Part shown: one piece after another, positions 44,690 to 54,258 of the stretch
Layout: each line of letters opens with the position of its first letter
How positions within the stretch are numbered: position 1 is the stretch's first letter
Source of the DNA: Mya arenaria
Taxonomy: Eukaryota; Mollusca; Bivalvia; Myida; Myidae
Direction: 5' to 3'
Length of the DNA: 64,000 nt
Assembly: GCF_026914265.1 (NCBI RefSeq)
Contig: NC_069122.1
Location: 40,534,625 to 40,598,624, forward strand
Program-made: the position numbers and the translations under genes
Notes under the pieces: generated by a model
What the model saw: only the letters and a program-made list of their open reading frames with translations
The model's database searches: none
Told to the model about the DNA's origin: nothing

Positions 44690-45670
44690 CCTTTCAAACA
44701 CGGTTCGAGAATGAACATAAAGATATTTTAAACGAGCCAGGGGACAACTCAACACCTCTAAATTTACCTTTCTTACCTAGTGCGCTAAGATCAGCCATTG
44801 GTAGCAGGAGGAAGTTCCCCACCGGGGCTGATAGATTATCCTGTATGATGTTTGGGCACATGCCGGATGCAATCCTTCAAATCTGGTTGCATCTGTATAA
44901 CATGGTCTGGCGGGGTAGGGTGGTTCCATCCGAGTGGACAACGGCCCATGTTGTGCCTCTTCCAAACCTGGAAAAGACAAAAGCGACCCTAAGTCATATA
45001 GGCCCATAAGTCTAACATCACATGCGGGCAAACTTCTTGAAATCATGGTTAAAATTAGACTTGAGCACGTGCTTGAATCCAATAGAATTCTTAACCGCTT
45101 CCAATCCGGGTTTCGGAAAGGACGGAGCACATTGGATCAGCTTGGTCGTCTACAACACGATGTAACATATGCCAAAAATAGAAGTCGCTATGTCCTAGCT
45201 ATATTTTTGGACTTACAGGCTGCGTTTGATCCTAGGCAGTCTGTGGACATATTTTTAGGAGGTCAAAAAATCATTTTTGAAAAAGTTGTACGGTTTTTAG
45301 GCATTTATCTTGACCCACGTCTCTCATTCGTACAACATTTTAATCATAAAAGGAAGATGTGAAAAGGACTTGAATCTAATGAGAATGTTATGTGAAACAG
45401 ATTTTGGGTCAGACAAACACAGTCTACTGGTCATATATAAGTCCTTAATACGTTCAAAAATATACCATGGTGCTCAAGTCTATGCAAATGCCTCGCCAAA
45501 CAGTCTTAAGATCTTGGAAAACATACAAAATAAAGCCCTTAGAATAGCTCTGAGAGCCCTTCCCTGTACCCCTGCATGCATGCTCGAGGAAGAGGCGGGG
45601 ATACTTCCCTTGGCTCTGCGGAGGAGACAACAAATCATTAACTTCTGGGCTAGGGTACAGTCTCGGTAAA
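44690..45670 (+). pseudogene. LINE reverse transcriptase, catalytic block deleted
   Basis: Frames 44686-45009 and 44934-45362 give FPTGADRLSCMMFGHMPDAI, YRPISLTSHAGKLLE, FQSGFRKGRSTLDQL and FLDLQAAFD. That segment jumps directly to VRFLGIYLDPRLSF, which normally lies well after the Y/F-A-D-D motif. The palm region with the catalytic Asp pair is therefore missing through an internal deletion around 45235. The thumb-like region continues to 45669 (ALRIALRALPCTPACMLEEE). Confidence 0.85.
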
Positions 45671-45899
45671 TAGGTAACCCTTTAAGTGACCTCTTTGGGA
45701 CCGGCTTCTTCATCAAGGCGAAATATGACAAGGGTAATCATAGAGCGATGCCCTTTGGGGCTTACACCCAAAGCATTGTTGAGGAAGCCGGGCTCAAAGA
45801 TGTAAGTGTAGCAGACCTGAGGACATCAAAGGTTCCTCCATGGACCCTCCATGACCCTTCAGTTGACATTTCTATCTCTAAAACAATAACAAAATCAGA

Positions 45900-46720
45900 C
45901 TTGCCACGAAGCTGAAACTCTCTCTCACATTGACCAAAATTATGCTGAGCATTTAAAAATTTACACAGAATCTGGCATAGTTGAATGTGCCTTTTATATT
46001 CCATCCAAAAATATCAAAAATATTAAAAGACTCAGCAACCACCTCTCTATATTTTCGGCTGAACCTTTGGCTATTAAAGATGCAATGGACTGGGTTATCA
46101 GTAACAAGCCCATACATACTGTTATCCTCTCAGACTCGCTATCATCATTGCAGTCTATACAAAATAGAGGTAGCAGCTCCAGACCTGATTTGATAAAAGA
46201 CATTTTGGAACAGAATAATAAGTGTCTGGAGAACAACTTAAAGGTTACCATGGTATAGGTCCCAGCTCATGTCGGCTTGAAGGGGAATGAAGTGGTTGAT
46301 GGGCTGGCCAAGGATGGTCTTAGTCGTGTGGAGGTGAATGATCCGGTCTCTCTTGCACCCACATAGGTCTATTTATTAGCCCCCCGGCACTTCATTAATG
46401 ATTGGCGGTCGGCGAGGACACCTAAAACATATGTTAATACATTTGATAGGGCCTCTGTGAGTCTTCAGCCTTCAAATAAATATTCTGATTTCTTTAGAAT
46501 TGACAAATGCATAACAAGGCTGAGACTTTGCACATCACCGGGAAGTACTGGGAAATACATACTTAAAAGAGATCCCAGCTGTGCTCGGTGTGGAGTGACC
46601 TATGACACTTCCCACATTCTGTTACACTGTGACACTTACAGGGGCCAGAGGGCAGAACTTAGGGCGGCCCTAAGGATTTTTGGTTTAGATTTTAATATAA
46701 ACAATATTCTGAACCCTTAG
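45900..46720 (+). pseudogene. LINE RNase H and C-terminal knuckle remnant
   Basis: IYTESGIVECAFYIPS (the usual first Asp is absent here), AEPLAIKDAMDWVI, VILSDSLSSLQSI (catalytic Asp), then after a stop VPAHVGLKGNEVVDGLAKDG (His and Asp of RNase H). The 46457-46720 frame ends with CARCGVTYDTSHILLHC. Several stops separate these pieces. Confidence 0.8.
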
Positions 46721-46950
46721 CAAGGCCGCCCAGAGATCCGTCTTCAGGTCACTTGCCAAATTCCTGGTTGACTACCAGATAACCGACAAGAATTAAACAT
46801 CATATAAAATGTGTTGTATATTATAATATAAACTATGTTATATCATTTTAATTTTTTATTTTTATTTTTTTCCCCTATCATAGAGGTCGGTATACTGGAA
46901 GCTGTCGGCACTTTTGATTAATGGCCCCATTACTGGGGTTTGCATACTAT

Positions 46951-46977
46951 AATAAATACCGTCAGGAACGGTTTATT
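46951..46977 (+). other. Stem-loop in LINE 3' UTR
   Basis: AATAAATACCGT, loop CAGGA, ACGGTTTATT: a 10-bp stem with a two-base bulge. It may be a recognition structure for the reverse transcriptase (inference). Confidence 0.45.
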
Positions 46978-47140
46978 TTATGTGTGGTTCATTTATGAAC
47001 GTCATATCTAATTTAAGCTATCATTTATATTTTTTTAATTATTTTTTATTTATTTAATTATAAGTTTTACCCATTAAACCGGCAGCTTTATCCTTCCCAG
47101 GTGTCGGGAAGGTTCCGTTCCGTACACCCAGATTCCTAGC

Positions 47141-49049
47141 AAAATTAACATTAAATTATCTATTAGAAATTTCAAAACTGAATGAGTAATATAAAGCCTA
47201 GCCAAATATTCTTGGCCAAAAAAATGTTACCTGTTGAAAAATAGTAGCACAACTTTGATCAACCACAGTTAAATCGAAAGTTAAAATATTAGCCTTACAA
47301 TTTTGTTTACTATAATCCTTATAGTATTCACCGTGGGAAACATTCCATCGGTCACGTGACTTCCATTAACCAAGTTTGTTTCTACTCTCGTTCGTGAGAA
47401 ATACCTATCGGTCAATAGTATATTTCGTACTCTTATAATTGTGCACACTTCGCTTCATAATATTACTACTAGTGGTGTGTGTTTCATTTAACAATCAAAG
47501 TGAATTTAACAGCAAACTTACCTTTCGATAGTTCGTCTGCTTATCCCTCCTCCATTGAGTGAATTTGTCACGTGACACTTTCTCCACAAGGTTACCTCCA
47601 TTAGTGGAGAGTGTTCAAGTAGCCTAAATCATGGCACCTGACGAATTCGTTCTTTTCTCTATCCCGAAAATACATTCCCCAACCCCACCTACAATTTCTA
47701 TAGGAAAAATTATCGGTTGGCAAAGTGGGAAAACACCGTTCAAGTAACAAAACCAATGGCACCTCGCGAACTCGTTCTTCTCTCTTTCCCGGAGTGAGGA
47801 AAAAAAAAAAATACTGAACGGAGCCATCCCTGTAGAATAGCACAAGCATTCACATTTTATTCTATTATCATTTCATTAATTAAACCCCACAAATTTATGG
47901 GAAAAAGGGCTTCGGGGAGTTTGTTTCTATGTTGTTTTAATAATTCACCAGCCGTTTCATATTATCTTTTTATCGTTCCTCCCGAGTGAGATTCTATTTT
48001 TATGTAAATATTGTATATATCACTTTAAAATACTATTTAAAAGTTTAACAGTGTAAAAGGATCGTTTTCTATTTAATAATTAGTATAGTCTTTGTTTATG
48101 CCAACATCTGATTACCAACCGGAGACGGTTTCAGTGTATATTTTAAAGTCACCCTGGAGGAACAAACAATTTCTATTTTATTTTACTTTGTTAAGAATAT
48201 CCTTGGCAATCCCAACCCATATTGTAATTACATAGGATGGAGTCTTATGCTGGGACTGTTATATTATTCATCCTGATTTGCCTGGTTACACAGCGACACT
48301 AACTTTATTGTCAATGTAATATTATTTTGTCATTTATCATCATGCTTCAGTAAACCTGGGGCGGCCCCTGTGGTTGGTTTACACGTGCTAAATATCGGCA
48401 CCTTATTAAAATCCAAATTCAGGTATGTCCCCGTGTACCAGTCCCATGGGTAGCCCCATGTTTAAAAAGTCCTAAAAAAACAAACTTTCATAACATTCTT
48501 TTATTTTTATTTTGAATGTCGCTGTTGTAAAAAAAAAATAATAATCAAAATATAATTATAAAATCCAGACAAACGCACTGAGGCATATTCCTCAATGCAA
48601 ACCAGCACATACCTCCCCTATCATTGGAAGGGGAGGTTTAGGAAACTAGCTGGTAAGAAATCCGTCATTTTTTTTTAAATTTCAAACTAGCTAGTTAATT
48701 TAAAGCCAAGGACACGTTCTATTAAAAAATATATATGAAACATTTATTCTCATAGATTCTTTTATTATTTAGACATTTTTTATATAAATATGCTTGTAAT
48801 TTTTATATCCATAGAGGATAATTCTATCTAGTACAATTTCTATTTATGTATTTGAGTTGTACGATTTTAAAATGTACGTGAATAATCTTAAGATATTATT
48901 TTAATGTTGAATTCTTTACCGCAGATGTTTACTGATTGTGTAGAACTTAACACACATATATATATATATAGTCCATAGCACCCACGCTAGGATAAATGAA
49001 GAAGAAAAATGTTTTAAAAACCGTAGAATTATTGTAAAACGTAGCGTGA
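47141..49049. other. No gene; partly duplicated spacer
   Basis: Two related segments begin GTTCAAGTAGCCTAAATCATG (47611) and GTTCAAGTAACAAAACCAATG (47741), both with GGCACCTG/CGCGAA and TCGTTCTTCTCTCT; they form a 127-130-bp tandem pair. A 7-bp inverted repeat, GTAAACC/GGTTTAC, lies at 48350-48382. A TA run lies near 48953-48971. The rest is AT-rich and unassigned; part could be LINE 3' sequence. Confidence 0.5.
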
Positions 49050-49077
49050 TCGCCGAATGGGTATAACCCGATGGCGA
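49050..49077. other. Two-part hairpin
   Basis: TCGCC..GGGT ATA ACCC..GGCGA pairs as two nested stems with a symmetrical internal loop, in AT-rich DNA. Purpose unknown. Confidence 0.55.
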
Positions 49078-49334
49078 GGGTAAATAAGCTCACGACTTGA
49101 CCCAACATCTAACTGGATCTAGATATTTAATTGAAACATTCTACTGGAAGATAACGTCCATTTGGCAACGACTTGGTTTATAATCTATAAATATATTTAG
49201 CAACCTTTTTAAAATATTATTCCATTTGGCATCGTCGTTTACCAGATATGAACCACGATCGAACTTTACTTCTGAATATATGCGCCAGACAATTCTGCTT
49301 ATTGCAAAGAACATTGAGCCTGCTGATTGTTCAT

Positions 49335-49362
49335 TAGTCGGCGCCCTTCTGGGCGCCGACTA
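49335..49362. other. Perfect GC-rich hairpin
   Basis: TAGTCGGCGCCC, loop TTCT, GGGCGCCGACTA: 12 perfect base pairs. Fourteen bases after the stem, CTCTAG follows, which recalls a Helitron 3' end (hairpin then CTRR). However, the base after CTAG is A rather than T, and no matching 5' end was found. Confidence 0.7.
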
Positions 49363-50004
49363 TATTTGATATTACTCTAGAAATATTCCAACTTAGGGAC
49401 TAGTTTATAAATTGCAGAACAATGCTTTCAATAGTTTCCACGTTGCATGATAAAATATGAAGTTTTGTTTGTTTTATAAAACTTTACACTTTAATTGATA
49501 ATGAAACCTTAAATTATAACAGCCCTGCTTATCATTTTGAAAATTTTGATTTTAAATACCAAGTCAATCATAACATCTCGGCCATCTGCGAGGAATATAC
49601 AGGCCGAGGTGTTCCGATTGAAATCAAATAGATGAAGGTTACACGGTACTATTAAAATATCCTTTATGTTTGTAAACCTCCTACGCAGTAATCTCCCTTG
49701 GTGACAGCAAAATGCTTTGAAAAATTAATCTTGAGCTTAATTGTTTGTTTTGAAAATGTCATTCGAAGGAATGAACTCCAGATAATTCCCCTTTGATGTA
49801 TAGTGTTTTTATCTCCGTTTATACACTCATATAATAAGTGAAATGTGTTACAAAAACTTGTACAAAATATAAAGCAAGGAATAAACATAACATGCCGGTA
49901 CAAATAAAAGGTGAATTTCATGCTATTAAAATCTATATATTAGACAATTGACTCTAATTCATCCGAAGAAACGTATGTATATTTTAAAAATACGCCTCCG
50001 ATAC
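49363..50004. other. No gene seen
   Basis: AT-rich. The 85-codon minus-strand open frame at 49664-49921 has no recognisable features. Confidence 0.45.
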
Positions 50005-50174
50005 TAGGGAACATTCGTTGTAAAAACAAGAGAAACGAAAATTATACACATCATGACAGTGGTAGCAAAAAGGTTTATTTTTTGTTTATTTAAAAACTCG
50101 AATATTCGAATACCGATTTTGACATTCGAATACCAAACGTTGATCGAATATTCGAATATTCGCTTGCACCCCTA
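50005..50174. mobile_element. Truncated relative of the 40.8-kb hAT-type element
   Basis: ATTCGTTGTAAAAACAAGAG, then TATACACATCATGACAGTGG, then paired ATTCGAATACC blocks and a terminal CGCTTGCACCCCTA match the right half and right TIR of the element at 40766-41587. The left half is absent. Confidence 0.75.
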
Positions 50175-50469
50175 ACAGTTTTGTTATAATTTAGTTTTAA
50201 TCGGAGGATTAGCTTGGGGGAAAAACAGAATATCTTTAATTCCGGGCTTAAACTATTGTAACAATATTATTAACCATAACGTCCTTCGAGCATATGTACA
50301 CCCAACTTAAAACAAAATAATATCATGAAATAATAACCATTTTTGGTTATCTGCATGCACGTTTTTCTTCTAATTTGATTGCGCCGACTTGATGCTATGC
50401 ATCAACTTTTTTCTTGTATATACTGTGGTTAGACTACATAGACAAATAATTGAAAACATATTTTTCTAC

Positions 50470-50765
50470 GTCTGTTGCCAGGAGTGCTTAGACAATAACG
50501 ACATTATCTTTAATCGATATTTTGTCTGCTAAGTTAGTGGAATTTGTCAGTCACACATCCATTTCCGTCTGTTGCCAAGAGAACTGAGTTGGTCAGCTTA
50601 ATATGCATCTCCATATCTGACAATTAGAGCTGAATCGGTCAGTCATATATGAACCTCCGTCTGTTACCAAGAGAACTGTGTTGGTCAGCTTAATATGCAT
50701 CTCCATCTGACCAATACAGCTGAATGGGTCAGTCATATATGCATTTCCGTCTGTGATCAATATAG
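50470..50765. repeat. Tandem repeat, about 92-bp unit
   Basis: TCCGTCTGTTGCCAAGAGAA, TTGGTCAGCTTAATATGCAT and GGTCAGTCATATATG recur two to three times from about 50565 to 50765, with a divergent first copy near 50470. Confidence 0.75.
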
Positions 50766-50851
50766 CTGAGTTGAATTGGACAACAAAATATAGACAATAG
50801 TGTAGTGTAGACAGGTTAACTTCACTCCAGCAGTCCGTGGTAAGAAAATGC

Positions 50852-51260
50852 AAAAGAATGCAGAAATTGCTATCTGCACCTGTCGGGGGTTCGAACCCAC
50901 GACATCTTGCTTTGCAGGCGGATACTCTATCGCGTCGCTATCAAAGCTAGCTCCATAGCGAGACAGTATAAGTACTCCTTATATGCATATCGAATACTTG
51001 GTTACACATTCACCCTCCATTTTAAAATCGTCCTCGGATCTCGGAGATAAAGGCCAGTTTGCAGTGACCTTGAGGCTTTTCGTGCAATCCGAGTCCGTCG
51101 TTGGGCACCAAATATAACATACTGCACAAATTGCTATGTGTACCTGTAGGGCTTCGAACCCACGTTCTCTCGCACTGCCGGTGGATACTTTACTGCGTCT
51201 ATATAAAAGCAAGCTTCATAACCTGACATAATAAGTGCCGCTATACACATATGGAAAACT
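50852..51260 (-). repeat. Pair of tRNA-like (SINE-like) units
   Basis: Two minus-strand units (50852-50990 and about 51120-51260) each contain a good B box (GTGGGTTCGAACC and GTGGGTTCGAAGC) and an A-box-like GCGATAGAGTATCC or GCAGTAAAGTATCC, followed by matching flanks (GAAATTGCTATCTGCACCTG versus CAAATTGCTATGTGTACCTG). Cloverleaf pairing is poor, so these are tRNA-derived relics rather than tRNA genes. Between them, 51081-51110 resembles the 3' end of tRNA-Lys (ending TTGGGCACCA). Confidence 0.6.
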
Positions 51261-51816
51261 ATCGTATTGGAATTTGTTGATAAAGCAAACATTTTTTAGC
51301 ATTTTTAAGCATTTTATTTTGATAATCCCTCAAAAGATTGATTTGATATACATGTATAGTGTAAATAACGTCGCTGCAATGCACATGTAACTTAGCACTG
51401 TAACATTTTACTGTAAAAATTCGTTTAATAAATAAAACTATTATCGTATCCACCTGTGAGATCATTACGGAAAGTGAGGTTTATTACGGCATAATTGCCT
51501 GAGGAAGGCTAGCACGTGCACGATGACGTCATTTTCACGGAAATAAAAATAGCTGACGAATATCTGGTTGCCAAACATTTGTAGAAGAAATCATTTTTTA
51601 GGATTTAAGGGATTGAAACTGAACTATCGATGGAAGGAAAGTGAAATTAGTTTTACCGTTGAGGACACCTTCCGTGTTTTTGTAACGAGTACTACCTAGA
51701 ACTGTACCGGATGATTACATTCGGTGAAGTTCAAAAAGCATTGAGGCAAGGACATTTTTTGTGAAAAAGGTTTTGTTTTACTTTGTCCACTGTGAAGTGT
51801 TGATCATTCCAGCACA
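51261..51816. other. Possible upstream region of the small ORF
   Basis: AT-rich. No clear core promoter. Confidence 0.35.
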
Positions 51817-52044
51817 ATGGCTAGGGTCATTAAGCCGAGATTCTTGAATCTAACAGCTTTTCTTACAGCTCGTGTCTTAATTACACTTTTATTAACGCAC
51901 GCTTTTTCTGATTCTGCATCACACATAAACTGCATAAACTTCCTAGCCAAACATAAAAGGTGTTTAAACATAAACAAAATCGGCCTATGTAAGTGCACTA
52001 GCCGTCGAAAAGAAAAAAAGATGCAAAACATCAATGAGAAATAG
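51817..52044 (+). CDS. Possible small secreted cysteine-rich peptide, 75 aa
   Basis: The ATG sits in a strong context (CACAATGG: A at -3, G at +4). Residues 9-30 form a hydrophobic signal-peptide-like segment (AFLTARVLITLLLTHAF), with a plausible cleavage site after about residue 34. The rest is basic, with four cysteines at 39, 49, 58 and 60 (C-x9-C-x8-C-x-C) and an RRKEKK cluster near the end. TAG at 52042-52044. I recognise no family. A four-cysteine secreted layout is compatible with an antimicrobial or signalling peptide, but also with chance in an intergenic region. A minus frame of similar length overlaps it. No introns are needed and no neighbour supports a role. Confidence 0.3.
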   Translation: MARVIKPRFLNLTAFLTARVLITLLLTHAFSDSASHINCINFLAKHKRCLNINKIGLCKCTSRRKEKKMQNINEK

Positions 52045-52284
52045 CTAAATTAGGTACAAGAATGATACACTTTGACTAAAAACATAGCTTTATGTCACGG
52101 AATTTTCTATTTTCGCTCAGCTTATACACTCAATAATTTTTATGTTAATGCCTCTAGAGACATAGGTTAAAAACCTGAAAGAAGCTTACATGTGTGGCCT
52201 CCGGGTAGGTATATTTATATTGCGAGAAAAGTGATATTTCTTACTTATCAGGTGAAAATATCCTCATAACACTCCAAAAACCCT

Positions 52285-52380
52285 TCGAACATCGCCATTT
52301 CAATTCCGCATCACTCATTTCCCTCACTTAAAATTCGGAAAACACAAAACACGTCAGACCCCCTGTATTACGGACACCGA
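52285..52380. repeat. Fragment of the 14.6-kb TIR element family
   Basis: CCATTTCAATTCCGCATCAC, AAATTCGGAAAACACAAAAC and GACCCCCTGTAT match 14671-14750 with few differences. Confidence 0.65.
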
Positions 52381-52711
52381 TTTATATCACCAAGTTTAAA
52401 AGACGTGGTGCACGTCAAAAAAAATGCTTGATCACTTCGATTACCGTTTTCACACAGGTATATTGTGTCAAATACTTCATGGTTTACCAAAGTTAGGTCA
52501 CAGAAATCAATATTCTTAGGCATATACTTAAATATCCATTAAAATAAGTGTAATGCTTTTTTAAATTGGCGTAGGTGATACCAGCTAGAAACAACCATCT
52601 TACGCTAATAAACATAAATACAAAGCTGCATTGCGTACTAATATCATATAACCTGGGTAGGTAAAACCCCGTCTAAAATGTTTCAATACGTGTGTATATG
52701 TGCAACATGTA

Positions 52712-52989
52712 TGCACAAGTCAATTGTAACCGGGGAATAGGGCCGTGCTTTTACCTTCCAGGTGGCCCCACAGTGCCGAGTGAATGCGGTAGTATTGTCT
52801 TCACGCAAAAAATAGTGAGGGATGGGCCTTACCTATGATCCCTGAGATGCGGGGGCATTTGGCGGGGATTTTACCAGCAGTTCGTCCCCGCAGGACGGGG
52901 ATTTTACTCGGGCTTGGCTGGACCGAAGTCAAAGTCCCCGCTATTTCCCGGAATTTGGGGGTGGGGCATGGTTACAATTAACTGGTGCA
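52712..52989 (+). mobile_element. PIF/Harbinger-type MITE, copy A
   Basis: Ends TGCACAAGTCAATTGTAACC and, inverted, TGCACCAGTTAATTGTAACC. Flanks are GTA and TTA. The interior is GC-rich (GGGGATTTTACCAGCAGTTC) and matches copy D in the same orientation. Confidence 0.8.
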
Positions 52990-54118
52990 TTAACACATTT
53001 GTTGCTGACAAGTAATTTGTTGAATTAGAGAAGCCTTCTGTCAGAACATGTTAGACGGTAACGGCTTCGCAATCAACACGGCATAATAGAAAGGGAACTA
53101 TTAAATAAATTAAAACTTTGGTGGCCAAGATATATGAACATTGCATGAACTCGGTGTTTTTACGTTACATGACGAACGATTTTTCTTTAAATAAATGAAG
53201 TAAAAGCATGATAAAAACAGAGACATATTTCAGAATGATACTCGTTTAAGTAAATAATTAAAATATGTTCATAGTTTATACAGAGTCTAATAACAAAAGG
53301 GAAGGAACATGTTACATTGTGTGCAGGTTTTATAATTTTAAGCGATTGCACTGGGTTGACATCAGATCGTAAGAATGTGCGAATGAAAATAAAATCCTTA
53401 CGCCGAACATAAATGGGATTCCAAAAGAGATACACTGGAATTGTTTGAAGTTCTGACTTTGATACAACTTCGAATATACGTTTCGTATAATTAATCCAAT
53501 TGAACAAATATATATTTTTCAAATAATACTCTCGCCGGAAATTTGCCTGATATGTTTGGTAAACAATGTTTTTGTTTTTGTTTTTCAGATTTAAACATGC
53601 GGAGAAAAAGACCGAATTTATAACTACTAATGTGTTTAACTACAGATGTACTGCTTTTACACAGATATGATGATTATTCATGTGATTAATTTGTATGCCT
53701 GTTTATGTTTAATACATGTATTTGTATTAAAATAAACTTACGCTCCAACCAGCATCGCTGGTATTGTAACTAACCAAAAACACTTCATTTTTAACTTGCC
53801 ATAGATAAAATCAAACAAATAAAAACACCTATTTCTCAAGGCATAAAAGTCTAGGGTCGGGAAAAATGCGGTAGGTTGAGAAATCGGAAACAAATACATT
53901 TTTACGCCTATTGGATTTCGGAATCGCGCTTAACCATTAAAGGTATGCAACCTACACCGGTAAGGCAGTAAAGTAAACCTTAGGTTATTTTTCTTGTTCA
54001 TATCAATATCTCTGAGTGCAAAGTATTGAGGTCAGTGGTTTATATCCCGAATTGATAACGATTTCACCATCGTTGGAAATTGCATTGGATTTGATAAGTG
54101 TACTGAATTAAAACATTG
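52990..54118. other. Upstream region of the P450 gene
   Basis: AT-rich. The 111-codon minus-strand open frame at 53187-53522 lacks recognisable features. Nothing else seen. Confidence 0.45.
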
Positions 54119-54125
54119 TATAAAA
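54119..54125 (+). promoter_or_regulatory. Candidate TATA box for the P450
   Basis: TATAAAA lies 140 bases before the ATG at 54259, a plausible distance for a short 5' UTR. In AT-rich DNA such a match can be chance. Confidence 0.35.
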
Positions 54126-54258
54126 TGAACGGTGATGACTGTTGTATTTCAAACACGTGTTGAGCGTAGACGAAGCATTGTAAGAAAAATAGAATTTTGT
54201 TATGATTTAACTAAGAAAAATCAAGTTTTTGCATTGGACGCCTTAAACGCTTATAAAC

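Larger units (their letters stand above)
42150..47140 (+). mobile_element. Non-LTR retrotransposon (I-like, with RNase H), dead
   Basis: Order of remnants: gag-like ORF1 (42150-42730), AP endonuclease (43440-44110), reverse transcriptase (about 44690-45240), post-RT region (45240-45670), RNase H (about 45900-46350), C-terminal C-x2-C..H-x4-C knuckle (about 46580-46640), 3' UTR. An RNase H downstream of RT is characteristic of the I/Nimb-type branch. More than ten frameshifts or stops and at least one internal RT deletion make it inactive. Base composition is less AT-rich than the surroundings. Confidence 0.85.

Noticed and set aside
50870..50950. A functional minus-strand tRNA gene
   Set aside because: Good B box but poor cloverleaf pairing, and a diverged second copy nearby indicates a SINE-like relic.
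53187..53522. 111-codon minus-strand frame upstream of the P450
   Set aside because: AT-biased composition and no motif; consistent with chance.
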